Assembly (NCBI RefSeq): GCF_012911015.1
Contig: NZ_WVVV01000006.1
Location: 150,830 to 214,829, forward strand
Reading direction: 5' to 3'
DNA: 64,000 nt
Origin: Chelativorans sp. ZYF759
Lineage (GTDB): Bacteria > Pseudomonadota > Alphaproteobacteria > Rhizobiales > Rhizobiaceae
This document shows positions 28,902-37,129 of the stretch, one piece after another (the first letter of the stretch is position 1; each line of letters starts with the position of its first letter). Below the pieces are notes generated by a model. That model was not told the DNA's origin and searched no databases. It was given only the letters and a program-made list of their open reading frames with translations. A program made the translations under genes and the position numbers.

Positions 28902-30119
28902 TCAGCGCCGCGCGCCGAGCGCCACGACGTTGTCGGGCTTCGACTGCGTGTCGGCGAGGAACCGCTTGATGTTGCGCGCCGCCTGGCGGATGCGGTGCTC
29001 GTTCTCGACCAGCGCCACGCGCACGAAATCATCGCCGTGTTCGCCGAAACCGATGCCCGGCGCAACCGCCACATGGGCCTTTTCCACCAGGAGCTTGGAG
29101 AATTCGAGCGAGCCGATTTCCCTGAACTGATCGGGGATCGGCGCCCAGGCAAACATCGTGGCTGCAGGTGCCGGGATCTGCCAGCCGGCGCGGCCGAAGG
29201 CTTCGACCATGACATCGCGGCGGCGATGATAGATCGACCTTACCTCTGCGATGTCTGTGCCATCGCCGTTCAGCGCGGCGGTGGCGGCGACCTGGATCGG
29301 CGTGAAGGCACCGTAGTCGAGATAGGACTTCACCCGCGCAAGCGCCGCAATCAGCCGCTCGTTGCCGACCGCAAAGCCCATCCGCCAGCCTGGCATCGAA
29401 AAGGTCTTCGACATGGACGTGAACTCGACGGCGATGTCGATGGCGCCGGGCACCTGAAGGATCGAGGGCGGCGGCTCGCTGCCGAAATAGATCTCGGCAT
29501 AGGCGAGATCGGACAGGATGATGATGTCGTTGCGGCGCGCATAGGCGACCACGTCCTTGTAGAAATCCAGCGAGGCGACATAGGCCGTCGGATTGGACGG
29601 GTAGTTCATGATCAGCGCGAGCGGCTTTGGGATCGAATGGCGCACGGCACGCTCAAGCGCGGGGATGAAGCCGTCATCGGGCTCCACCTGCATGGACCGG
29701 ATGACGCCCCCCGACATGATGAAGCCGAAGGCATGGATCGGATAGGTCGGGTTGGGACACAGGATGACGTCGCCCGGCGCGGTGATCGCCTGGGCCATGT
29801 TGGCGAAGCCTTCCTTGGAGCCCAGCGTGGCGACCACCTGACAGTCGGCATCGAGCTTCACGCCGAACCGGCGCTCGTAATAGCGCGCCTGCGCACGACG
29901 CAGACCGGGGATGCCGCGCGAGGAAGAATAACGGTGCGTGCGCGGGTCGCGCACCACGTCCACCAGCTTGTCCACGATGGCCTGGGGCGTGGGAAGGTCG
30001 GGATTGCCCATGCCGAGATCGATGATATCGGCGCCTTCGGCGCGCGCGGCGGCCTTCAGCCGGTTGACCTGCTCGAAAACGTATGGCGGCAGCCTGCGAA
30101 CCTTGTGAAACTCTTCCAT
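28902..30119 (-). CDS. AlaC-like PLP-dependent aminotransferase
   Basis: A 405-residue fold-type I aminotransferase of the alanine / LL-diaminopimelate-like group. The start MEEFHKVRRLPPYVF matches rhizobial homologues, so the ATG at 30119 is taken although the frame is open to 30296. The PLP lysine is in EFTSMSKTFSMPGWRMG (about 240). Other marks are DLGMGNPDLPTP, HRYSSSRGIPGLR and NYPSNPTAYVA. In many Hyphomicrobiales this gene sits directly before hom, as here. It likely makes alanine or valine from glutamate; the exact substrate is inferred. Confidence 0.9.
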   Translation of the reverse strand: MEEFHKVRRLPPYVFEQVNRLKAAARAEGADIIDLGMGNPDLPTPQAIVDKLVDVVRDPRTHRYSSSRGIPGLRRAQARYYERRFGVKLDADCQVVATLGSKEGFANMAQAITAPGDVILCPNPTYPIHAFGFIMSGGVIRSMQVEPDDGFIPALERAVRHSIPKPLALIMNYPSNPTAYVASLDFYKDVVAYARRNDIIILSDLAYAEIYFGSEPPPSILQVPGAIDIAVEFTSMSKTFSMPGWRMGFAVGNERLIAALARVKSYLDYGAFTPIQVAATAALNGDGTDIAEVRSIYHRRRDVMVEAFGRAGWQIPAPAATMFAWAPIPDQFREIGSLEFSKLLVEKAHVAVAPGIGFGEHGDDFVRVALVENEHRIRQAARNIKRFLADTQSKPDNVVALGARR

Positions 30120-30201
30120 GGCGCTTTTCCCGAGGCAAGCGCCGCTCCTGGCCGACGGCGCGCCCGCGCTATACACCCATTCGCGGAGTCGGTCGATAGG
30201 C

Positions 30202-30660
30202 CTAGCGGCCCTCGATCCGGCGCAGCGTGTCGCGCTCGCGTTGGCGGGCATCGCGACGCATCTGCTGGGGGTCCGGCGCCGCGCGGGCCGGAGCATCCGC
30301 CCCCCGGTTGAGGCGCTGGCGGGCGGACTCCAGCTCGCTGGTCTTCTCCCGTCGCTCCGCCTCCGTCAGTTGATCGTTGGCGGTCGGCGGCCGGATATTG
30401 AGGTTCGGGTAGCCGCCCCGCGTCGTCGGACGCGGCGGCAAGGTCTCGGCTCCGTAGGCTGGCGGCGCGTCGGTCGGCCGAGGCAGCCCCTCCGGGCCGG
30501 CATCCGCCAGCGTGCCTTGTGCAGGGGCGCTGGAGGCGGGCGCGCTTTCCGCCGTGGCGGGCAGCGTGTCTTCAAGACGCATGGTGGTGCAGCCCGATGC
30601 GAGCCAAAGGGCTGGCATGAGCGCGATCAATGCATATGTCGGACTGGAGAATAATGATGG
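30202..30660 (-). CDS. Small proline-rich lipoprotein of unknown function
   Basis: A 152-residue predicted lipoprotein. A hydrophobic signal is followed by a lipobox LASGC with Cys25, so the ATG at 30660 is preferred over the ATG at 30738, which would push the signal peptide far into the protein. The mature part is rich in Ala, Pro and Thr (about 30-100). A charged helical tail (about 105-150) is rich in Arg and Glu. No known domain was recognised. It lies divergent from phaC and in line with the aminotransferase-hom pair. Confidence 0.65.
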   Translation of the reverse strand, partial: PSLFSSPTYALIALMPALWLASGCTTMRLEDTLPATAESAPASSAPAQGTLADAGPEGLPRPTDAPPAYGAETLPPRPTTRGGYPNLNIRPPTANDQLTEAERREKTSELESARQRLNRGADAPARAAPDPQQMRRDARQRERDTLRRIEGR

Positions 30661-30764
30661 CATGCGGCAATTCCGATCGGCCGGCTCGAGTAGCGCTGGT
30701 TCAACCGCAATGAAGCTGCCATGATATTGTGTCAACACGTGGCTCGCCGGGAGGAAGCAGTCAG

Positions 30765-32615
30765 ATGTCCAAGACGAGTGACCATGACAAGGTCGAAAAG
30801 CCTTCCGCGGGAAAGCAGGAGGCCGTCATCAGCCAGGTCGAGGAATACATCGTCAAGGATCCCGAACGCTTTGCGCTGAACCTCGCGCGGATGATCGAGG
30901 AAGCCGGCAAGGCCGCGGCGGCATGGGCCAAGCCGCGCGAAAAGGGCGAGGTGCGCGACACCGTCGCCGAGCCGATGGCCGACATGGTCAAGACCTTCTC
31001 CAAGCTCACCGAATACTGGCTGTCGGACCCCTCGCGCGCGCTCGAAGCCCAGACAAGACTTTATTCCGGCTACATGGACGTGTGGGCGCGCGCGGTGAAG
31101 CGCGCCAGCGGCGAAGAGATCGCGGAAGAACAGCCGCAGGGCAAGCCCGACAAGCGCTTCCAGGACCCCGAATGGAGCCGCAACGCCTTTTTCGACTTCC
31201 TGCGCCAGACCTATGCGGTCACGTCGAAATGGGCGAGCGACCTTGTCGAGCACGCCGATGGGCTGGACGAGCACACGCGCCACAAGGCGCGTTTCTACGT
31301 GAAGCAGGTCTCCGACGCCGTTTCGCCCTCCAACTTCCTGCTCACCAATCCCGAACTCTTCCGCGAGACGGTGGCGAGCAGCGGCGAGAACCTGGTGCGC
31401 GGCATGCGCATGCTGGCCGAGGACATCTCGGCCGGCAAGGGCGACCTCAAGCTGCGTCAGTCGGACGTGTCGAGCTTCGAGGTCGGCCGCAACATCGCTA
31501 CCACGCCCGGCAAGGTCATCGCCCGCAGCGAGCTGGCCGAGATCATCCAGTACGAGCCCTCGACCGAGAAGGTGCTGAAGCGCCCGCTCCTGATCTGTCC
31601 GCCCTGGATCAACAAATTCTACATCCTCGATCTCAACGAGCAGAAATCCTTCATCCGCTGGGCGGTTTCGCAGGGCCAGACGGTGTTCGTGATCTCTTGG
31701 ATCAACCCCGATGAACGCCACGGTCGCAAGGACTGGGAAGCCTATATCCGCGAGGGGCTGCAGTTCGGGCTGGACGTTGTGGAGACGGCGACGGGCGAGC
31801 GAGAGGTCAACGCGATCGGCTATTGCGTCGGCGGCACGCTGCTGGCGGCCGCGCTGGCGCTGATGGCTCAGGAAGGCGACGACCGCATCAAGTCGGCAAC
31901 GCTCTTCACCACCCAGGTCGACTTCACCTATGCCGGCGACCTGAAGGTCTTCGTCGACGAGGAGCAGATCGCGGCCCTGGAAAACGCCATGAACGAGCGC
32001 GGCTATCTCGACGGCAACAAGATGGCCACCGCCTTCAACATGCTTCGCTCGGGCGATCTCATCTGGCCGTATATCGTCAACAACTACGTGCGCGGGCGCG
32101 ACCCGATGCCCTTCGACCTGCTCTACTGGAATTCCGATTCGACCCGCATGACGGCGGCCAATCATTCCTTCTACCTGCGCAATTGCTACATGGACAACAC
32201 ACTGTCGGCCGGGCGCATGGAACTGGCGGGGCGAAAGATCTCGCTCGCCGACGTGAAGATACCGATCTACAACCTGTCGGCACGCGAGGACCATATCGCG
32301 CCGGCGCGTTCGGCCTTTCTCGGCAGCCATTTCTTCGGCGGCAAGGTCGATTTCGTCATGGCGGGTTCCGGCCACATCGCGGGCGTCGTCAACCCGCCCT
32401 CCTCCGGCAAGTACCAATACTGGACCGGCGGCAAGCCGGAGGGCGACTTCGACGCCTGGGTGGGCAAGGCCAAGGAACATCCGGGTTCGTGGTGGCCGCA
32501 CTGGCAGGCCTGGATCGAGAAGCAGGACAAGCGCCGCGTCGAGGCGCGCAAGGTTGGCGCAAGCACACCCGTGCTATGCGATGCTCCGGGCGAATATGTG
32601 CGCGCCCGGGTCTGA
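30765..32615 (+). CDS. phaC: Class I poly(3-hydroxyalkanoate) synthase
   Basis: A 616-residue enzyme that polymerises 3-hydroxyacyl-CoA into storage granules. The lipase-box-like GYCVGG holds catalytic Cys354, with Asp509 (REDHIAP) and His537 (GSGHIAG). This triad and length match class I synthases. The N-terminal 200 residues form the helical domain usual in this class. The ATG at 30765 follows GGGAGGAAG. No phasin or phaA/phaB gene is in the window, so those must lie elsewhere. A small lipoprotein gene is divergent. Confidence 0.96.
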   Translation: MSKTSDHDKVEKPSAGKQEAVISQVEEYIVKDPERFALNLARMIEEAGKAAAAWAKPREKGEVRDTVAEPMADMVKTFSKLTEYWLSDPSRALEAQTRLYSGYMDVWARAVKRASGEEIAEEQPQGKPDKRFQDPEWSRNAFFDFLRQTYAVTSKWASDLVEHADGLDEHTRHKARFYVKQVSDAVSPSNFLLTNPELFRETVASSGENLVRGMRMLAEDISAGKGDLKLRQSDVSSFEVGRNIATTPGKVIARSELAEIIQYEPSTEKVLKRPLLICPPWINKFYILDLNEQKSFIRWAVSQGQTVFVISWINPDERHGRKDWEAYIREGLQFGLDVVETATGEREVNAIGYCVGGTLLAAALALMAQEGDDRIKSATLFTTQVDFTYAGDLKVFVDEEQIAALENAMNERGYLDGNKMATAFNMLRSGDLIWPYIVNNYVRGRDPMPFDLLYWNSDSTRMTAANHSFYLRNCYMDNTLSAGRMELAGRKISLADVKIPIYNLSAREDHIAPARSAFLGSHFFGGKVDFVMAGSGHIAGVVNPPSSGKYQYWTGGKPEGDFDAWVGKAKEHPGSWWPHWQAWIEKQDKRRVEARKVGASTPVLCDAPGEYVRARV

Positions 32616-32728
32616 TCCGTTGCTCGGCTTCGAGGTGCTCCACATTGCTACCATGAAGTCGCCTCATTTGGTTAATAGCCGTTGAGTTGCGGTTTGCGGC
32701 AAGATTGTTTACGTCTTGTCGCGGGTCA

Positions 32729-32764
32729 GGGGACGATATTCGCGCGGGGGACGATTTCCGCGCA
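32729..32764. repeat. Two 18-base tandem repeats upstream of the M15-like gene
   Basis: GGGGACGATATTCGCGCG (32729-32746) is followed at once by GGGGACGATTTCCGCGCA (32747-32764), with 15 of 18 bases the same. They end 30 bases before the TTG start. They may be a regulator site or a small duplication. Confidence 0.5.
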
Positions 32765-32794
32765 GTTGACCACAGCTACCGAAGGGGATGCGTT

Positions 32795-33922
32795 TTGTCA
32801 GGAGAGGGTTCGCGCCGTACCGGCGTCCGAACAATTGCCGCCACAACCGCGCTTTTGAGTGTGCTTCTGGCATCCTGCGCTTCGACGGGAGACGGTGATT
32901 CGCTGTTCGGGTTCAACCCCACGGCAACGGGTCCCGCAAGTTCGACCGACTTCTCTCGCCCCACCATCAATTCCGCAGCTTCCGCTGCGCCCGTCTTCGA
33001 CTTCGACGAGGACGATCCCTCCCTCCCCGACGCGATGACCGATCTGCCGCCGACGCGCGAGCGTGTTGCCGCCCAGGACGTGGCAGCAGCCGGGACAGAT
33101 GGCGCGCCAGCCGATGCGCAGGAAACCGCAGAGGCCGCGCCGGCCGCCGCCGAGGAGACCCAGCCAGACGCGCAGCCGCAGGTCGCAGCCGCCGCCGACG
33201 AACGGTTTGCGGACGCAGTCGAAACGCCCGCCGCCCCTGCCGCCCCGGCGAGCCAACCCGAGGGACGCGGCTTCCTCTCCGCCTTCTTCTCGCCCCAGCC
33301 CTCCGACGCCGGCGAGCGCGCCGCCGCCGCTTCCTCCCGCCCGACGGCGCAGACGCAGTCGCGCCCGCAGGTCGTCGCTGCTGCCCCCGCCAATCCCGGC
33401 GCCGGCGCCTCCTCGCGCCCCGCGCCGATGAGCGGCGAGGCGCTGCCCGGCGTGCGCCAGGGCTCGCTCTTCGGCATCAGCCAGCGTTCCAGCGTCGACG
33501 ATGACGGCGCGGCCAACCCGCCCGGCAGCTACCGGGTCGCTTCCGCGGCCCCCGGTCTCGCACGGCTCGCGCCGAACGGCCTCCTGACCCAGACCGAGCG
33601 CGTCGACGTCAACTGCCTTCAGCCGGCCCTGGTGCGCAAGCTCAACCAGATCGAGAATCATTTCGGCCGCCGCGTGGTGGTCACCTCCGGCTATCGCAGC
33701 CCGCCGGCCAACCGGCGCGCGCGCGGGGCCAGCAATTCGCTGCACATGTATTGTGCGGCAGCCGACATCCAGATCGAGGGCGTCAGCAAGACGCAACTGG
33801 CCGATTACGTGCGCAACATGCCGGGTCGTGGTGGGGTGGGTACCTATTGCCACACCGAATCCGTGCATGTGGACATCGGCCCCGAGCGCGACTGGAACTG
33901 GCGCTGCCGCCGCCGCAACTAG
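32795..33922 (+). CDS. M15/DUF882-like (YcbK-type) peptidase-fold lipoprotein with long disordered linker
   Basis: A 375-residue predicted lipoprotein: signal segment, lipobox VLLASC, then a low-complexity Ala/Pro/Glu stretch of over 200 residues, and a compact C-terminal domain. That domain keeps the metal-site pattern of D-Ala-D-Ala carboxypeptidase-like folds: SGYRSPPANR, NSLHMYCAAADI (His and Asp) and ESVHVDIG (His), so metal binding is likely and a role in cell-wall metabolism probable. Four cysteines may form disulfides. The TTG at 32795 has AGGGGA upstream; the longer open frame from 32687 has no ribosome site and would displace the signal. Confidence 0.8.
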   Translation: MSGEGSRRTGVRTIAATTALLSVLLASCASTGDGDSLFGFNPTATGPASSTDFSRPTINSAASAAPVFDFDEDDPSLPDAMTDLPPTRERVAAQDVAAAGTDGAPADAQETAEAAPAAAEETQPDAQPQVAAAADERFADAVETPAAPAAPASQPEGRGFLSAFFSPQPSDAGERAAAASSRPTAQTQSRPQVVAAAPANPGAGASSRPAPMSGEALPGVRQGSLFGISQRSSVDDDGAANPPGSYRVASAAPGLARLAPNGLLTQTERVDVNCLQPALVRKLNQIENHFGRRVVVTSGYRSPPANRRARGASNSLHMYCAAADIQIEGVSKTQLADYVRNMPGRGGVGTYCHTESVHVDIGPERDWNWRCRRRN

Positions 33923-33999
33923 GCGGTTTCATTTTTCCTCGAAATCGTCCTTACATGGCTTGCCGTCTCCCGCGGGGATCACTATAACCCGCCTCGCAC

Positions 34000-34075
34000 G
34001 CGCCCATCGTCTAGCGGTCTAGGACGCCGCCCTTTCACGGCGGAAACACGGGTTCGAGTCCCGTTGGGCGTGCCA
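34000..34075 (+). tRNA. tRNA-Glu (anticodon TTC)
   Basis: 76 bases forming a full cloverleaf. The acceptor GCGCCCA pairs with TGGGCGT, the anticodon stem is CCGCC/GGCGG with loop CTTTCAC (anticodon 34034-34036), the T arm is CGGGTTCGAGTCCCG, and CCA is encoded. No second copy of its 3' end was noticed nearby, so there is no sign of an integrated element. Confidence 0.97.
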
Positions 34076-34172
34076 TGCATTTCAGGCGTCTCGGTCGCCT
34101 GCCCTGCCCCGATCATTCAGAGTATCCAGATCGATGCCCCGTTGCGCATCCGATCCTTCTTCTCCAGGGCCG

Positions 34173-34197
34173 GGAACCTTCGGCACCCTGTATGGTT
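34173..34197 (+). promoter_or_regulatory. Candidate sigma-EcfG promoter of the NepR-like ORF
   Basis: GGAAC (34173-34177), 17 bases, GTT (34195-34197). It fits the alphaproteobacterial general-stress consensus. A start near 34204 leaves a leader of about 50 bases before the ATG at 34256. Confidence 0.5.
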
Positions 34198-34255
34198 GCG
34201 ACTGTGAAACGGGCGGCCGCCGCTTTGGCAAAGGCCGTGCCACGGTACCTGAATC

Positions 34256-34438
34256 ATGAGTCACTTCTCCGACCGGGATGCCAATGGATCGGCGCTTCGC
34301 AGCCAGATCTCCAAGGCATCCTTTCGTTCCTCCCTCCAGTCGTCGTCACTGTTCCGACCGCTCGAGGAGACCCCCGACCGGCTACGCGATCTTCTGCGCG
34401 AGCTGGAGGAAGTCGAAAGCCAAAACCGGCGTTCGTGA
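34256..34438 (+). CDS. 60-residue protein with NepR-like C-terminus
   Basis: A small charged protein. Its last third, LEETPDRLRDLLRELEEVES, resembles the C-terminal helix of NepR anti-sigma factors (consensus like PVPDRFLDLLRQLEEAE), which hold the general-stress sigma factor EcfG. The first NepR helix with its IGRQLR-like motif is not clear, so it may be a divergent paralogue or a chance likeness. A stop codon just before the ATG rules out a longer form. The ribosome site is weak. In favour are the GGAAC-N17-GTT promoter upstream and the nearby stress operon and HisKA_2 kinases. Confidence 0.5.
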   Translation: MSHFSDRDANGSALRSQISKASFRSSLQSSSLFRPLEETPDRLRDLLRELEEVESQNRRS

Positions 34439-34775
34439 GAGAATCGGTCCCTGCTGCTTCAAGCAGCGAGTTCGGGGCGGGTTGGGAGCGTCGCTCGTCT
34501 ATCTGATCCGGCCGCGCGGTGCTTCGCTGCGGAGCGAGAAGGCTTTTCTTCCCATCGCCACCATCCAAACCTAGCCAGTTCGATCGCGTGAAACCGCAAG
34601 GGACGCCTCGGCGCATCGACAGCCCGGCGCAGAGACAGGCCGGCGCAGATTGCGCGAGATGGATACGTGAAGGATGCCGCGATCCGGACATGCGGGAGAG
34701 CGGGTCGGCTTCTGCCGTGAACGACCTGTTGTCGCCCGTGGGGGCGAGGCCGGGCTGGCCCGGCCTCGCCATTCA
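34439..34775. other. Gap between the NepR-like ORF and the DUF3618 gene
   Basis: No gene is supported. It holds a short palindrome GCTGCTTCAAGCAGC soon after the NepR-like stop, and the terminator-like hairpin at 34743-34770. Overlapping reading frames on both strands have no ribosome sites or recognisable motifs. Confidence 0.5.
34743..34770 (-). terminator. Terminator-like hairpin after the stress operon
   Basis: Perfect 12-base stem GGCGAGGCCGGG (34743-34754) with CCCGGCCTCGCC (34759-34770) and a four-base loop, six bases past the stop of the DUF3618 gene. It lacks a T run, so it may act as a stabilising 3' end. Confidence 0.6.
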
Positions 34776-35792
34776 TCAGCCGCGACCGGGCGTCGGCTTG
34801 TAGCCGTCGGTCTTGCGATCGACCGAGCGCTCGGCATCGTCCACCGCGCGATGGACGGATTCCTTGGTCTTGGATCCCGCCGCCGCAGCAACGTCGGCAA
34901 CTTTTCCCGCCACCGGCTTCTCGCCAGGCATCAGGCCCTGGCGATCGGCCTCGTCACGCGCCGCGCCATAGGCCTCGCCCGCAATATCCTTGGCCTTCTC
35001 GACGCCGCCCGACATTGCGGATTTGGCCTCCTTGCGGAGATCCTGGGCGGTCTGGCCGAAGGCGTCCTGCTCGGGACGCGTCACCGGCACCATGGCGCCG
35101 ATGGCGGCACCGACCGCCAGGCCCAGGGCGCCCACCACCAAGGGCTCGCGCTCGATGGCTTCCAGGAACGAGGACTTCACGCGCTCGCCCATATCGGCAC
35201 CGGCATGGGCGGCACTTGCCACCTGCTCACCAACTCCTTCGCCCAGATCGTGCAGGGAGCGGCTGACCGCATCGGAGGCCGATCCCATCGCATCGCCGGC
35301 GGTTGCGGTGGCGGAGGCAGCGGCGTCGCCGACCCGATGCGCGGCGGAAGCGGCTGCCCCCTTGGCCCGGGCGGCACTGTCGCCGATCGCGGAGCCCTGG
35401 GAACCCTTGGCCGTATCGCCGCTGGGACGATCCATATGCGGCCCGGTCCCGGCAGCCGCAGCGGACGACGGCGGCGGCATGGAAACGCCCTGCCCGGTGC
35501 GGGGCGGCACGGCGCCGGCCCGGGGACCAGGATTGGCATGGCCGGGGCCAGACCCCATCATCAGCCACGCCAGACCGCCCCCGACGAGGGCGAGGGCCAG
35601 CGGATTGTCGCGGACCTGATGCTTCAGATTGGCGACGAGCTGGTTGACGTCGCCCTCCTTGAAGTAGTCGACGACCTCATCCATCAACTGGCCGGGAGAC
35701 ATCTTGGCCTTCAGGTGATCCGCGGTATCGGCGATGTCCGCACGCACACGTTCGGCATCGCGTTCGAGTGTCGAGGTGGATTTCTCGTTCAT
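34776..35792 (-). CDS. DUF3618 domain membrane-associated stress protein
   Basis: A 338-residue protein. The N-terminus (TLERDAERVRADIADTADHL) is a DUF3618 domain, found in envelope-associated proteins of alphaproteobacteria and actinobacteria. One hydrophobic stretch lies at about 64-80 and another at about 225-245 (PLVVGALGLAVGAAIGAMVP). The rest is rich in Ala, Gly and Lys, like desiccation-type or YqjD/ElaB-type proteins. It overlaps the upstream holin-like gene by four bases (ATGA), so the two are translationally coupled. Function is unknown; a role in membrane stress is inferred from its neighbours and the upstream stress promoter. Confidence 0.75.
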   Translation of the reverse strand: MNEKSTSTLERDAERVRADIADTADHLKAKMSPGQLMDEVVDYFKEGDVNQLVANLKHQVRDNPLALALVGGGLAWLMMGSGPGHANPGPRAGAVPPRTGQGVSMPPPSSAAAAGTGPHMDRPSGDTAKGSQGSAIGDSAARAKGAAASAAHRVGDAAASATATAGDAMGSASDAVSRSLHDLGEGVGEQVASAAHAGADMGERVKSSFLEAIEREPLVVGALGLAVGAAIGAMVPVTRPEQDAFGQTAQDLRKEAKSAMSGGVEKAKDIAGEAYGAARDEADRQGLMPGEKPVAGKVADVAAAAGSKTKESVHRAVDDAERSVDRKTDGYKPTPGRG

Positions 35793-36184
35793 CGGGTCTG
35801 CTCCTTGGCAAGCTGGGCATCCTTGCTCAGCTGGTCGGCGGTGCGCGAAGGCGCCAGTTCGGAAGGCGACATGTTGGAGGTTCCCCGCTTCACCAGCAGG
35901 GCACCGATGATGGCAATGACGATACCGACCGCCAGCGAGGCCCAGCCCACGCCGAGACCGAGCTCGGCAAGGCCGACGACCAGTGCCTGAAGCAGGATCA
36001 GCAGAGCCGCCAGCAGAAGCACCGCCCCTGCGACGATCTCCATGGCTCCGGCGCCTGCACGGTGCGCGCTTTCGCGAAGTTCGCTGCGCAACAGGCTGCT
36101 TTCCGTGCGTACCAGGGTCGACAGCTGCTGCACGAGATCCGAGATCAGCTGGGCTATCGATCGATTGTCCTTGTCGGGCGTCAT
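35789..36184 (-). CDS. Phage-holin-like (Phage_holin_3_6/YqjE-type) membrane protein
   Basis: A 131-residue integral membrane protein. A helical charged N-terminus (SIAQLISDLVQQLSTLVRTE) is followed by two membrane helices (about 47-75 and 80-97) and a charged tail. This pattern matches the holin-like family that accompanies DUF3618 and YqjD-type genes in many non-phage genomes. No phage genes are near, so a cellular stress role is more likely than lysis. It overlaps both neighbours by four bases, forming a coupled three-gene operon. Confidence 0.75.
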   Translation of the reverse strand: MTPDKDNRSIAQLISDLVQQLSTLVRTESSLLRSELRESAHRAGAGAMEIVAGAVLLLAALLILLQALVVGLAELGLGVGWASLAVGIVIAIIGALLVKRGTSNMSPSELAPSRTADQLSKDAQLAKEQTR

Positions 36185-36777
36185 CGCTTGTTCCCTCCCT
36201 GCGTGGACGATGGTGTCGCCGCCGATGCCGATGGCTGGCTCGCCGGCCGTTCGGACGCGCTTGGCGACGCGCCGCTAGCCGGGGAACCGGCAGCCGGGGC
36301 CGGTCCCGCGACGGCAAAGCGGCTGAGGGCGAAGCCCGCGAGCAGGGAGCCGGCGACAAAGCCCACCGGATTCTGGCGGCCGAACTGGCGCACGCTGTCG
36401 AGCAATTCCGTGGTCGACTTGCCGTGCAGCGAGCGCGACAGGGTTTCCAGGCCCGAGGCGGCATGCGTCACCATCTCGGCGGCGGGGCCGGAATGGCCCT
36501 TCCTCAGTTCCGCGCTGGCGGCGCTGAGGGCGTCGGCGAAGACGTCCATGTGGTCGGCAGTCGCGTCCTTTACCTTTTCGGCCTGCTCCTCGGCGAAGTG
36601 CCGCACCTCCTCGCCTACCGCTTCGGCCTCCCTGGAAGCGGAAGCGGCGGCCTGTCGTGCCGCGCCGGAAGCGGTGTCGGCCTCCGTGCGCAGACGGTTC
36701 TTTGCCGCTTCCTCGTCCTGTTTCCTGGGAACCGGGTTGCGAGTGGTGCCTCCACCCGACGGATCATTGCTGTTCAT
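36181..36777 (-). CDS. Nutrient-deprivation-induced-like protein
   Basis: A 198-residue protein resembling rhizobial nutrient-deprivation-induced proteins. A long charged, Ala-rich amphipathic helix (about 20-75, with EEVRHFAEEQAEKVKD) is followed by a conserved part with LETLSRSLHGKSTTELLDSV, the motif RQNPVGFVAGSLLAGFALSRF (about 133-153, partly hydrophobic), and a Ser/Pro/Ala tail. It is the first gene of the three-gene operon, with AGGAGA before the ATG and a candidate sigma-EcfG promoter about 115 bases upstream. Molecular function is unknown. Confidence 0.7.
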   Translation of the reverse strand: MNSNDPSGGGTTRNPVPRKQDEEAAKNRLRTEADTASGAARQAAASASREAEAVGEEVRHFAEEQAEKVKDATADHMDVFADALSAASAELRKGHSGPAAEMVTHAASGLETLSRSLHGKSTTELLDSVRQFGRQNPVGFVAGSLLAGFALSRFAVAGPAPAAGSPASGASPSASERPASQPSASAATPSSTQGGNKR

Positions 36778-37129
36778 CCTATTCTCTCCTGCAAGATGCT
36801 GAACTCACGCGATTGCCTGGCCTCGTCCCGGGCTTCAGGAGCCAAGAGGGGAACGTGGGACCGTTTTCCTCGTCGCCGTCCTTCGCGCCTAACAAGCTCG
36901 ATCCCCGGACGTTCCGAACGGTTTCGCGCCGCGGCCGATTTGCGCGACCATCGCTGCACTCGCCGTGAGCGACCGATGACAGCGGCGGCGTTTCACCGAC
37001 TTCGCGGCGCGCCGTTGCGGTCCTGACGCATCCGTGAGTGAACAGGCTGACAAAAGGGCGGCCGGTCACCCTGTCGAGGTTGCAACCCGGCGCGATTGCC
37101 AATAGCAGTGTGCCGCAACGTCAAAGATC
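36778..37129. other. Divergent control region between the stress operon and the Cache kinase
   Basis: 352 bases without a supported gene. It holds the minus-strand GGAAC-N17-GTT promoter at 36891-36915. A second GGAAC on the plus strand (36850-36854) has no proper partner box. No clear promoter for the kinase gene was seen. Confidence 0.5.
36891..36915 (-). promoter_or_regulatory. Candidate sigma-EcfG promoter of the three-gene stress operon
   Basis: On the minus strand, GGAAC (36915-36911), 17 bases, GTT (36893-36891). It fits the general-stress consensus and lies about 115 bases before the first gene, whose rhizobial relatives are starvation-induced. Confidence 0.6.

Noticed and set aside
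34254-34772. A 172-codon minus-strand frame covering the gap after the NepR-like ORF
   Set aside because: No ribosome site, no motif and a composition typical of non-coding GC-rich DNA.
34000-34790. tRNA-Glu as an attachment site for an integrated element
   Set aside because: No integrase and no second copy of the tRNA 3' end was noticed in the window.
35789-36184. Phage remnant suggested by a holin-like protein
   Set aside because: No other phage gene is near, and the protein sits in a coupled stress operon as in many non-phage genomes.
36850-36870. A second sigma-EcfG promoter on the plus strand before the Cache kinase
   Set aside because: GGAAC is present, but the next GTT is only eight bases away and nothing fits at 16-17 bases.
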